From contig NZ_ARZY01000014.1 in the NCBI RefSeq assembly GCF_000568405.1, positions 1 through 64,000 on the forward strand: a stretch of 64,000 bases of DNA. Direction: 5' to 3'. This DNA comes from Catenovulum agarivorans DS-2 (GTDB taxonomy: Bacteria; Pseudomonadota; Gammaproteobacteria; Enterobacterales; Alteromonadaceae). The position numbers and the translations under genes were made by a program. The notes below the pieces were generated by a model. That model was not told the origin of the DNA, did no database searches, and saw only the letters and a list, made by a program, of their open reading frames with translations. Within the stretch, counting starts at the first letter, position 1. Each line of letters opens with the position of its first letter. Positions 36,485 through 45,218 of the stretch are shown here, in pieces.

Positions 36485-38464
36485 ATGTTTGGCGTGTGCT
36501 ACTATCCAGAACATTGGCCTGAAAAAATGTGGGCTGACGATGCAGCTGAAATGAAAAAACTTGGGATCGAGTGGGTTCGAATTGGCGATTTTTCTTGGTC
36601 GAGAATAGAACCAATAGCAGGTCAATACGATTTTGCGTGGATGGACCGAGCAATAGATACACTCGCAGAAGCCGGTTTAAAAATTATCATTTGCACACCA
36701 ACCGCTACACCGCCTAAATGGTTGATTGATTTACACCCTGATATTTTGCCTGTGGACATAAAAACAGGCCAAACACGTGGATTTGGTTCTCGCCGCCATT
36801 ATGACTTCTCAAGCGACATTTATGTTGAAGCGGCAATGAAAATAACTGAAGTCATGGTCAAACGATATGGCACAAATCATAAAGTTTCGGGTTGGCAGAC
36901 AGATAACGAAATTGGTTGTCACGACACTACTCAGAGCGGCTCAGCCAATGCAAAAGCAAAATTTCAAGTTTGGTTAAAAAACAAATATAAAACGATTGAA
37001 GCTCTAAATGAAGCGTGGGGCACTGTGTTTTGGTCGATGGAGTACAATGATTTTGAGCAAGTAGAGCTCCCTTTGTACGGCGTGACCGAAATGGGGTTAT
37101 CTCATCAGTTAGATTATCGCAGGTTCAGTTCAGATATGGCGATTGCCTTCCACGATAAAATGGTCAATACCATTCGCGAACATTGCAAAAATCAATTTGT
37201 TACCCATAACATGATCCCCATGTGCGACACGCAGATTGATAACTTCAAACTGACAAAAGATTTAGATTTTGTTGCTTATGACAGCTACCCATTAGGTCGA
37301 AATGCTGAGGTGTTAAATCCAAGCAGTTTTGAACACATGCGCACTGGGCATCCGGACCTGAATGCATACTTTATTGAACAAACCAGAGGCTTGTCACCAA
37401 CTGGTAGATTTTGGATTATGGAGCAACAACCAGGTGTAGTAAATTGGGCAAATTACAACCCAATGCCAGCTAAAGGTATGGTGAGATTGTGGACTTGGGA
37501 AGCTTTTGCGCACGGTGCTGAATGCGTTAGTTTTTTCCGCTGGCGTCAACTTCCTTTCGGCCAAGAGCAAATGCATGCAGGGATCAAAATGGTGAACAAC
37601 CAGCCTTCCCTGTTTTACAATGAAATTGCCGCAACAATTAGTGAAGTAGCCAAACACCCCGAATTACTATCAGCTAAAGTCGACAATAAAGTCGCTCTGG
37701 TCACGGGCACAGAAAACCAGTGGTTTTGCGAAATTGAAACACAATCAACCCTGTACAAACATTTACAAACAGAGTTCCAATACTATAGAGTGCTGCAACA
37801 ACTCGGTATTGGCGTCGACTTTATCGACGAAACATCCGATATTAGCCAATACCAATTGATTATTTGCCCTGCTTCTATTGCCCCCTCAGACGACTTCTGT
37901 AAAAAGGTTACTAGCACCAACGCACATTTTGTCCTTGGCCCTAGATTCGCAAGCAAAACTAAAAACCTGCATTTGCCGCACAACATGCCGCCTGGTGTTT
38001 TTGCAGAGCAATTAGGCTACACTGTGATGACCGCAGACACCACGCCAGTCAGCCACCAGCACAACATCCACTACAATGGAAAAACATACACAAGCCATAC
38101 TTGGCGAGACATCATTCAACTCCACCATAATAGTCCGCTAAAAATCACCGCTAAAATTGAGGGACTAAAGAAAGCAGCGATGTTGCAAAATGATCGCTTT
38201 ACCGTTATCACAAGTCTAACAGATGATAAATTCCTAGTTGATGTATTTAAAGAAATCGCTGCTAAACTAGATTTGCCGCTAAATGAAACGTTTGGTGACA
38301 TAAGATTTAAGCAAAAAGGCAATTACTTATTTGTTCTTAATTATTCCAACCAGCCATACCAATTGGACTGCTTTGAGTCTGAACAGTATGTGTTGGGCTC
38401 AAAATTGATCCCTGCACATGATTTGGCAATTATTAAAACATCAGAATTTGAGGAGCAGCTCTAA
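36485..38464 (+). CDS. GH42 beta-galactosidase
   Basis: A 659-residue cytoplasmic enzyme starting MFGVCYYPEHWPE, the family N-terminus. Acid/base Glu142 lies in GWQTDNEIG and nucleophile Glu313 in WIMEQQPG. After the barrel come the trimerisation domain and a small beta domain. GH42 cleaves terminal beta-galactose. The ATG at 36485 is favoured by AGGTGA eight bases before it; GTG 36473 and ATG 36476 are alternatives. The symporter gene overlaps its stop by one base (TAATG), so transport and cleavage of a beta-galactoside are coupled. Confidence 0.9.
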   Translation: MFGVCYYPEHWPEKMWADDAAEMKKLGIEWVRIGDFSWSRIEPIAGQYDFAWMDRAIDTLAEAGLKIIICTPTATPPKWLIDLHPDILPVDIKTGQTRGFGSRRHYDFSSDIYVEAAMKITEVMVKRYGTNHKVSGWQTDNEIGCHDTTQSGSANAKAKFQVWLKNKYKTIEALNEAWGTVFWSMEYNDFEQVELPLYGVTEMGLSHQLDYRRFSSDMAIAFHDKMVNTIREHCKNQFVTHNMIPMCDTQIDNFKLTKDLDFVAYDSYPLGRNAEVLNPSSFEHMRTGHPDLNAYFIEQTRGLSPTGRFWIMEQQPGVVNWANYNPMPAKGMVRLWTWEAFAHGAECVSFFRWRQLPFGQEQMHAGIKMVNNQPSLFYNEIAATISEVAKHPELLSAKVDNKVALVTGTENQWFCEIETQSTLYKHLQTEFQYYRVLQQLGIGVDFIDETSDISQYQLIICPASIAPSDDFCKKVTSTNAHFVLGPRFASKTKNLHLPHNMPPGVFAEQLGYTVMTADTTPVSHQHNIHYNGKTYTSHTWRDIIQLHHNSPLKITAKIEGLKKAAMLQNDRFTVITSLTDDKFLVDVFKEIAAKLDLPLNETFGDIRFKQKGNYLFVLNYSNQPYQLDCFESEQYVLGSKLIPAHDLAIIKTSEFEEQL

Positions 38465-39891
38465 TGTCTAACACAATGATTCAACTAGGGGTATTTCTGT
38501 TCATTACCGCGTTAATTGCACTACTTACTTATCTAAAGTGCGCTGGGCATGGTCGTAGTTCTAAAGATTCCAACAAAGAATATTTTTTAGCTGGCGGTGG
38601 TCTTTCATGGACATTCATCGCAGGCTCAATAACACTCACCAACCTGTCTACCGACCAACTAATTGGCATGAATGGTAACCAAATGGCCCTACTTGCTTGG
38701 TGGGAGTTTGCAGCTGTTTTCGGCTTAATTATTTTAGCTAAAGTATTCTTACCCGTTTATTATAAAAACGGCTGCACAACCACCACCGAGCTTTTAGAAA
38801 AAAGATACAACGACAGACATATACGCGCTGTAATTGGCGGTTTATTTTTACTGGGTAACATTTTTATATTCTTACCTGCGGTATTGTACACCGGGTCGTT
38901 ATTTATGCAGTCGATGTTTGGTGTAGATATTAGTCTATTAACTTTAGCGATAATTTTTGCCATTGTGGGTTCTGCATATTCAATATTTGGCGGCTTAAGA
39001 GCCGTTGCTGTTTCAGATACCTTCAGCGGTGTCCTGTTACTGACTATGGGTATGTTGGTGGTATTTTTAGCACTTGGCGCAATCGATTGGGATTTTTCAG
39101 GCATACCAAAAGAACGTCTAACACTGGTTGGAGACAACGACTCACCGCTGCCTTGGCACGTCCTTTTAACTGGTATGATTTTTATTCAAACATTTTATTG
39201 GAGCACCAACCAAACAATCACTCAACGTGCAATGGCTGCACCAAGCTTAAAAGAAGCTCAAAAAGGTGTATTTGCAGCTGCCATTTTGCGCTTTATGATC
39301 ATCCCACCTATGATTGTCATTCCGGGTATTGTTTCATATAAGCTGTTTGGCGATGTAGGTGATGCTGCTTACGGGATGATCGTTAACGACGTGTTACCTT
39401 TGTGGTTGTCAGGTGCATTCGCAGCAGCAATTGCCGCAGCTGTATTATCCACGTTCAATAGTATTCTTAACTCTTCAGCCGCTTTGTATGTATGTGACTT
39501 ACATGAGAACTACTTGAACTCCAATCCAAACGTAGCAAAACTAAGTGGTATAGCGAGTTTAATATTTGTCATAATTGCAATTGCATTGGTGCCAGTCTAT
39601 GCCCGTTCAGAAAGTATTATCAACACCATTCAAGAGTTATATGGCTTGTTAAGCATGCCAATTCTCTCGACCTTTATCGTTGGGTTATTATTTAAGAATG
39701 TCCATTCTAAAGCCGCAATTACAGCAGTGGTGTCTGGAACTTTATTGTACGCTGTTTTTGTGTTTGCAATAGATGATAAGCCGTTCCACTATATACACAT
39801 GATGTTTATAACTTTAGTTTTCTCGGTAAGCACATCTTTGTTTGTCAATCGCTTTGTGTTGGGGAACAAAGCCGTATTAGCGTACAGATAG
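38464..39891 (+). CDS. SSS-family sodium/solute symporter
   Basis: A 475-residue inner-membrane protein of the SLC5-like family with about 13 hydrophobic segments. GSITLTNLSTDQLIGMNG, the repeated WWEFAAVFGLI, SGAFAAAIAAAVLSTFNSILNSSAALYVCDLHENYL and a C-terminal pair of helices match bacterial SGLT-type sugar porters such as vSGLT. Sodium-driven uptake of galactose or a galactoside is inferred from its one-base coupling to GH42. It is the last gene before a strong terminator. Confidence 0.87.
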   Translation: MSNTMIQLGVFLFITALIALLTYLKCAGHGRSSKDSNKEYFLAGGGLSWTFIAGSITLTNLSTDQLIGMNGNQMALLAWWEFAAVFGLIILAKVFLPVYYKNGCTTTTELLEKRYNDRHIRAVIGGLFLLGNIFIFLPAVLYTGSLFMQSMFGVDISLLTLAIIFAIVGSAYSIFGGLRAVAVSDTFSGVLLLTMGMLVVFLALGAIDWDFSGIPKERLTLVGDNDSPLPWHVLLTGMIFIQTFYWSTNQTITQRAMAAPSLKEAQKGVFAAAILRFMIIPPMIVIPGIVSYKLFGDVGDAAYGMIVNDVLPLWLSGAFAAAIAAAVLSTFNSILNSSAALYVCDLHENYLNSNPNVAKLSGIASLIFVIIAIALVPVYARSESIINTIQELYGLLSMPILSTFIVGLLFKNVHSKAAITAVVSGTLLYAVFVFAIDDKPFHYIHMMFITLVFSVSTSLFVNRFVLGNKAVLAYR

Positions 39892-39898
39892 AACCGTT

Positions 39899-39920
39899 AA
39901 GGCCTGCTTAGGCAGGCCTT
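39899..39920 (+). terminator. Terminator after the symporter gene
   Basis: A 9-bp GC-rich perfect stem (AAGGCCTGC with GCAGGCCTT) with a TTAG tetraloop, eight bases after the symporter stop, between converging transcription units. Confidence 0.75.
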
Positions 39921-39929
39921 ACAAGCGAC

Positions 39930-40280
39930 TCAATCACTCACCAATATACGATTGCTGGCAGTATCAACTACCCCACCCCAGCGTGTATTTGCTGATGCGC
40001 TTTTAGGCTGCTCAAGCATTCGGCTATCCACGATTTTTTTTGCGCCTAAAGCTAGCAGTGCAGCAATGTCGTTTATCTGCTCTGTCGCAGCAACCACTGT
40101 GTACCCTAACTCTGCCAACAAATGAACGGCATGTCGGCCTACACAACCACTTGCACCAGTTACTAATATTTCTCCCGATTCCGGTGTAATTCCATTTTCT
40201 TCTAGTGCATTAACACAAGTCATTGCAGTATACACATTAAAAATGGTTTGGTTTTGCTCACTTGGTTGAACTAAACACAT
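39930..40280 (-). pseudogene. Remnant of an AcuI/YhdH-type reductase
   Basis: Only 116 codons that match the central cofactor domain of the intact AcuI-like protein encoded at 20368-21351 (for example ESGEILVTGASGCVGRHAV against ESGEILVTGANGGVGSYAI). The N-terminal catalytic domain and the last third are missing, and the first residues MCLVQPSEQNQ are unrelated. A functional reductase is not possible. It marks a duplication followed by loss, or an integration scar, at the edge of the sulfatase region. Confidence 0.75.
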
Positions 40281-40297
40281 ATTAGCCTCCGACTATT

Positions 40298-42205
40298 TTA
40301 TTGTGGTAGGTTTTTGATTAAATGCGCAGGGATATCCAACTTTTTGTTGTCTGCCCCTTTGGCAAAATTAGATACTACGTAGCGGTTTTCTTGCGACCAA
40401 TCCGCTTCAATTCGGCCATCACCTAAAACGATGTTGCCAAGCTTTTGTCTAAACCAATTGGCTAGCGCTTGATATTGTGGATGGTAAGCAAGATTGTTTC
40501 GTTCGAGCGGATCGATTGATAAGTCATACAAAGCCATATCAACTTCTTTCGCTTCAGCTTCTAACGCCCATTTAATATTCTTTCCAATGTCAGCATTAGG
40601 TACCGCGGTATAATAAGGTCGCGTGCGCATAGAAAACCTAAATCGCTCAGAGTGTAAATAGGCTCTAGGGCCGCTTACAACGCTAGTTTCGCCTAAAATA
40701 TACTCTCTTTTAATAGCAGTTCCTGCGGCTACGTCTAATAAGTTCTGTCCATCTAGGTAGCTATAATCCGACGCTTGCACATTTATTCCAGCTAGCGCCA
40801 GCATGGTTGGCGCGAAGTCGACAAACTCAACTAACTCCTTATTAACCACACCACTTGGGATCAATGATTTATCTGAGGCGCTAATAATAACTGCATTGGC
40901 AACCGACTGCTCCCAAGGGCCTGTTTTTCCGGCTATACCGTTTTCGCCTAAGTGCCAGCCATGATCACCTATGGTGTAAATAATCACCCATTCTTGATTA
41001 TGTTTAGCGCTATAATTTTTAAACGCCTCCACTGCCTGACCAATTAGCTCGTCGCCATGCGCGCAAAAAGCATAATAGTCTCGAATGGCTTGCTGCTTTT
41101 CTTCATCGGTAATACCGTCAATTTTCATTGCGTTATAAATTTTTTGTAGCTGAACCGGCAGTTTATTTAGTTCGTCTTGATCGAACTCAGGCAATTGATA
41201 AACCTTGTCTTTAAAGCGCTGCCTTATCGATTTGGGTGGTAAAACTGGCGTATGAGGTAAATGCATACCTAAATGTAAAAATAGAGGGCTTGAAGTATTT
41301 CCCCCCTGTCGCGCGTGTCCTGCAAGTGTCGTGTATTGTTTGTTTTCACTTTGCAGGTAGTTAACTAACTCTTTGACGATTTTCGCGTCTATCGTATCGT
41401 TCTTCGGGTTCGGGTTTTCACCACCAATAATGGTTTTATTGCTGCCCCGTGTATAAGCTCGCAAAATATCAAACTCTTTATCGGTTTGTTTAATTTGTGC
41501 TAAGTCTTGAGCGGTTAATGTCGTTTTATTACGTCTAACATTGTAGGCTCTTTTGCTACCGTCAGGATATTGCACTACTTCAGTTAAACCAGTAATCGCC
41601 AACTCGCCATTGACTTTGCCGTAAGAAGCTTCAACAAAAATATCACCCAAATCATACTTTTGTATGTCGTGCTTAAAATGCACACGTGTATCAAATAAAT
41701 GTTCGATATTATAAAATCCTTGCCCTGGCCCCCATCTAAAAATATAGTGGTCTTCTTTACCAAACATGGCTGTGCCGTAGCCAGCCGATTTTAAATGTTC
41801 CGATACCAACGGCTGAGTAAAATCTGGGCCTTGATGCGACATTTCAAATGCAAGTCGGCTATTCCTAAATGGGTACCGACCCGAATGCATTGCAGCGCGC
41901 GAAGGTGCACACACAGGCGAGCTAGTAAATGCATTGGTAAATAAGATACCTTCAGCGGCGAGTTTGTCGGTATTTGGTGATTCAACGTAGCCTAGTGGAC
42001 TATTAACCTGATTGTAAACGGCTTGGTTGTATGCGCTAATAGAGTCTGGTCTATGATCGTCTGTAACTATCCATAAAATATTCGGTTTTGCTTTTTTGCT
42101 AGTTTGCTTAGCTGAAGGAGTATTTTCCGCATATTTTGAACTGCAGCCGCTAACGCCGAATATAGCAACAAATACTAGAGTGACGGCTATTTTTAGATTT
42201 ATCAT
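40298..42205 (-). CDS. S1-family sulfatase, lipoprotein
   Basis: A 635-residue formylglycine sulfatase with lipobox Cys21 (VSGC). The metal-binding Asp49-Asp50 lie in [10 protein letters not shown], and Cys99 in the signature CAPSR is the residue converted to formylglycine, which needs a maturation enzyme not seen in the window. [15 protein letters not shown] and the C-terminal substrate strand are typical of the iduronate-2-sulfatase-like S1 subfamilies. It probably removes sulfate from algal galactan or fucan fragments outside the cytoplasm. It stands alone on the minus strand. Confidence 0.88.
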   Translation of the reverse strand: MINLKIAVTLVFVAIFGVSGCSSKYAENTPSAKQTSKKAKPNILWIVTDDHRPDSISAYNQAVYNQVNSPLGYVESPNTDKLAAEGILFTNAFTSSPVCAPSRAAMHSGRYPFRNSRLAFEMSHQGPDFTQPLVSEHLKSAGYGTAMFGKEDHYIFRWGPGQGFYNIEHLFDTRVHFKHDIQKYDLGDIFVEASYGKVNGELAITGLTEVVQYPDGSKRAYNVRRNKTTLTAQDLAQIKQTDKEFDILRAYTRGSNKTIIGGENPNPKNDTIDAKIVKELVNYLQSENKQYTTLAGHARQGGNTSSPLFLHLGMHLPHTPVLPPKSIRQRFKDKVYQLPEFDQDELNKLPVQLQKIYNAMKIDGITDEEKQQAIRDYYAFCAHGDELIGQAVEAFKNYSAKHNQEWVIIYTIGDHGWHLGENGIAGKTGPWEQSVANAVIISASDKSLIPSGVVNKELVEFVDFAPTMLALAGINVQASDYSYLDGQNLLDVAAGTAIKREYILGETSVVSGPRAYLHSERFRFSMRTRPYYTAVPNADIGKNIKWALEAEAKEVDMALYDLSIDPLERNNLAYHPQYQALANWFRQKLGNIVLGDGRIEADWSQENRYVVSNFAKGADNKKLDIPAHLIKNLPQ

Positions 42206-42447
42206 CTTTATTCGCTTTGTTGTTTTTGCTGTACCTGTTTTCCCTATTGGCTAAAAGCTAAAAAAGTGACACAAGTTTTTATAATTTTTTTAACCTAACA
42301 ATAAAATTAACCAGTCAATCACAAAGATTACAGAAATATGTAAGGCTAAGGTGCTTTGCTGCTGAAAAAATACTATACTCACCTGTAATCACGTTTTGTC
42401 ATTTATCCTCGATAGTTGGCCGAGCATTCACACTTAAAGGCTAACAA

Positions 42448-43098
42448 ATGACTGATTTACGCTTGAACTATCAAACCATTGAGTTTGGTGAGATAGACAT
42501 TCATCTCTGCACTTTGCGCAATACCAACGAATTTTACGATCCCGAAGGCTTAGCACTAAAAGCAGGGATCTGCTCAGCTTCTTGGCCAATTTTTGGTGTG
42601 GTGTGGCCTTCTAGTGTCGTGCTTGCTCAATTTATGCTGAATTTCAATACAACTTCAAAACGTGTATTGGAAATAGGCTGTGGTATTGCGCTGTCTAGCT
42701 TGCTGTTAAATAAACAAAATACCGATATTACTGCTACGGATTACCACCCAGAAGTCGCGGGTTTTCTACAAAGAAATGTTCTGCTAAATGGTGATGAATC
42801 TATAGCTTATGAACAAATCGATTGGACGAGTGATTCAGATAACCTTGGTTTGTTTGATGTCATTATCGGCAGCGACCTTTTGTATGAAGATGCCCATATC
42901 GACCTATTAGCCAGTTTTATTCAACGACATGCCAAATCCAGTTGCGAAGTGGTCATAGTTGACCCCGGCCGAGGAAGAAAAAATAAACTCAGTAAAAATC
43001 TGGTTAATTATGGGTTTAGCAGCAGCCAATCGCAACCCTCAGAGGTTGCGCCTCAAGCAGCTGGTTTTAAAGGCTACATTCTAGAATACGTCCGTTAG
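42448..43098 (+). CDS. Class I SAM-dependent methyltransferase
   Basis: A 216-residue Rossmann methyltransferase: motif I RVLEIGCGIALSSLLLNK, then TATDYHPEVAGFLQRNVLLNG and FDVIIGSDLLYEDAHIDLLASFI. The order resembles the METTL21/Nnt1-like protein-lysine methyltransferases. The target is unknown. The coding end overlaps the FecR gene by 4 bases in opposite orientation. It is not obviously part of the sugar system. Confidence 0.8.
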   Translation: MTDLRLNYQTIEFGEIDIHLCTLRNTNEFYDPEGLALKAGICSASWPIFGVVWPSSVVLAQFMLNFNTTSKRVLEIGCGIALSSLLLNKQNTDITATDYHPEVAGFLQRNVLLNGDESIAYEQIDWTSDSDNLGLFDVIIGSDLLYEDAHIDLLASFIQRHAKSSCEVVIVDPGRGRKNKLSKNLVNYGFSSSQSQPSEVAPQAAGFKGYILEYVR

Positions 43099-44660
43099 AA
43101 ATATTTGTTGTCCATCAGCGCTCGGATTTGCTGTTGTTCTAATGCAGCATCAAATACGTACAGTTCGTCGACCGCACCTCTGAAAAATTTATTTTTTTCA
43201 TGGGCTTGGGTATAACCAATATTTCGCCCTAACGACAATGGCCGAGAGTTTTCTTGGCTTATTTTGGTATTCACTTTAGCAACCGATTTGCCGTTGGTTT
43301 TTTCAAGCTCACCATCAACATACATCAACACATGAGTTGATATATCGGATGCTTCACCGCCATATAATACCACAGCAACGTGATGCCATTGCCCGTCTCT
43401 TAAATCACGTGTACCAACCACTTGTGCATTATAGGTACCAATACGCAGCGCACCAATTGGGCCATTTTGTGGAAATGGATTTGGCGATATTTGCCATGCT
43501 GAGTAAAGTTCTTGTGTACCCCAACTAACAATACCAAACACCTCGTGCATGCCAATATCCTGTGGCACTTTTACCCAAAAACTCACGGTCCGCGGTGCAT
43601 CACCAGAAATCCCTGGGAAATCAGTTTCTAACCAATTGCTTTTGCCGTCTAACGCAATCGCGTTGGCAAAAACGCCACCTATTTGGTTAATTTGGCCGTT
43701 TTCAGTTCTGTCATATGCTGGATAATGTTGGCCGGCAATACCTTTGCCATCCGACACAAATTGTCCAGCATCTGCTTGGTCAAATGACCAGTGCAAATAA
43801 TCTGGATTCACCGCGGATTTGCCCGGCAAAGCACGCATAAATAAGTTGGGGCTGCTTTGAATTATTTGCATTTTTTCATCTAAACTAAATGCCAACGCTT
43901 GGTCTTTTTTCAGCATTTTAAACGCTTGTTGTTTAGATGCCCGAGCTTTAACTTCACCATCTAATACATGTACTTGGCTTTCACCTCGCTCGTTTACATC
44001 AACCGCGAATTCGGTACCTAAATCAATAATTTCTGAGCTTGGGGTATCTACTCTAAAACCAATTGCTTGCGGTGGAACTTTAGCAACTAATTTGCCTTTT
44101 TCTAAAATAACTAGGTTTTCTGAACGAATATCCAGTTGAATCGGCGCTTCTAAAACTAAAACAACCCCATTGCCCATGGCAACTTCACTATAACCTTGGT
44201 CTAAATAAATTTTGCCTTTGTTTAATTTTTTGCCCACAGAAAATTCACTTACTGACGACAAGGCCGCAACTTTAGTCACAACGGCTAAATTATTTTGCAC
44301 CGACACTAAACTGCTCACAAAAAATATCATTACAATTGCCGCAACACTGGCCGCCAACACCCTTTGTGATTTAAACCAAGGTCGAACAACCTTGGCTTTG
44401 GCTGGTCGGTCAGCTGTTGATTGCTGCTGACTGATCTGCTGCATCACTGTATGTATAGTGTGCTTATTTTCAGTTTGATTTTCGTCAGTTTCTAGAGCAA
44501 GCTTAATTAGCCGGTCGGTGCTAACTAATTTGGCCAACTCTTGTTTAACGATAGGATATTTGCGACATTCACTGAGTAACTGCTCAGTAACCTCTTCACC
44601 AGCTAAATAGGCAGCAATTAACCTACGCTGCTCTTTACTCAAGCTTTTAGATTGATTCAT
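43095..44660 (-). CDS. FecR-type anti-sigma protein with C-terminal LamG domain
   Basis: A 521-residue membrane protein. Residues 1-95 are cytoplasmic and would hold the sigma factor. One membrane helix follows (about 100-120, VLAASVAAIVMIFFVSSLV), then a periplasmic FecR domain (about 140-250, with FRVDTPSSEIIDLGTEFAVDVNERGESQVHVLDGEVK) and a concanavalin-like LamG domain (about 300-515). The LamG fold commonly binds sugars, so this looks like a glycan-sensing anti-sigma. The start at 44660 has AAGGAG and overlaps the sigma stop by one base. FecR-LamG proteins are common in Planctomycetes and rare in Proteobacteria. Confidence 0.82.
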   Translation of the reverse strand: MNQSKSLSKEQRRLIAAYLAGEEVTEQLLSECRKYPIVKQELAKLVSTDRLIKLALETDENQTENKHTIHTVMQQISQQQSTADRPAKAKVVRPWFKSQRVLAASVAAIVMIFFVSSLVSVQNNLAVVTKVAALSSVSEFSVGKKLNKGKIYLDQGYSEVAMGNGVVLVLEAPIQLDIRSENLVILEKGKLVAKVPPQAIGFRVDTPSSEIIDLGTEFAVDVNERGESQVHVLDGEVKARASKQQAFKMLKKDQALAFSLDEKMQIIQSSPNLFMRALPGKSAVNPDYLHWSFDQADAGQFVSDGKGIAGQHYPAYDRTENGQINQIGGVFANAIALDGKSNWLETDFPGISGDAPRTVSFWVKVPQDIGMHEVFGIVSWGTQELYSAWQISPNPFPQNGPIGALRIGTYNAQVVGTRDLRDGQWHHVAVVLYGGEASDISTHVLMYVDGELEKTNGKSVAKVNTKISQENSRPLSLGRNIGYTQAHEKNKFFRGAVDELYVFDAALEQQQIRALMDNKYF

Positions 44661-45214
44661 TAACAATACTCCTTGAGATTTTTTTCGATGCATTCACGCA
44701 GTTTTTCTCGTATACGAAACATTCGCATGGTCATGGCTGAATGCCGCACGCCATGCTGTTTAGTTAACTCAGCAATAGAAAAGCCTTGTTTGTAATGCTG
44801 ATTAACCAGCTTTTGCGTTTTTTCATTTAACTGCGCCATACAATCTTTAAGTGCAGCAACGCTGGCGACCTCTTGCCCTTGGGAATAATCAATATCAAGC
44901 TGCTGGTTAATTAATGTTTCTAGCTCAGCATGGCTACCCACACTTATGGGCTTATGTTTGCGTATGTAATTTCTAAGCAAGTTAATCGCAATACCGCGCA
45001 GCCATGCATCTACTGGGCGACTATCATCAAATTCGTCTAATTTGTTAAAGGCAAGAATAAAAGTTTCTTGGGTTAAATCTTCTGCTTCAGCGGGTTCTTG
45101 CAAACGCATACGCAAGCATGCACGAACGCTACTTTGGTAGCGTTCGACAATGGCTGCATAAGCTTGTGCATCTCCGTTGCGTACTTTTAAAATTAAATGA
45201 ACGTCATCATGCAT
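44660..45214 (-). CDS. ECF-type RNA polymerase sigma factor
   Basis: A 184-residue sigma-70 family protein with region 2 at about 15-87 (AEDLTQETFILAFNKLDEFDDSRPVDAWLRGIAINLLRNYIRKHK) and region 4 at about 125-170. The sequence is like the Rhodopirellula/Verrucomicrobium group of ECF factors. It is coupled to the FecR-LamG gene by TAATG, the usual sigma/anti-sigma pairing, and lies 4 bases after the FAD oxidoreductase gene. It likely drives the GH16-to-FecR operon, creating positive feedback once glycan is sensed (inference). Confidence 0.85.
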   Translation of the reverse strand: MHDDVHLILKVRNGDAQAYAAIVERYQSSVRACLRMRLQEPAEAEDLTQETFILAFNKLDEFDDSRPVDAWLRGIAINLLRNYIRKHKPISVGSHAELETLINQQLDIDYSQGQEVASVAALKDCMAQLNEKTQKLVNQHYKQGFSIAELTKQHGVRHSAMTMRMFRIREKLRECIEKNLKEYC

Positions 45215-45218
45215 TTAG

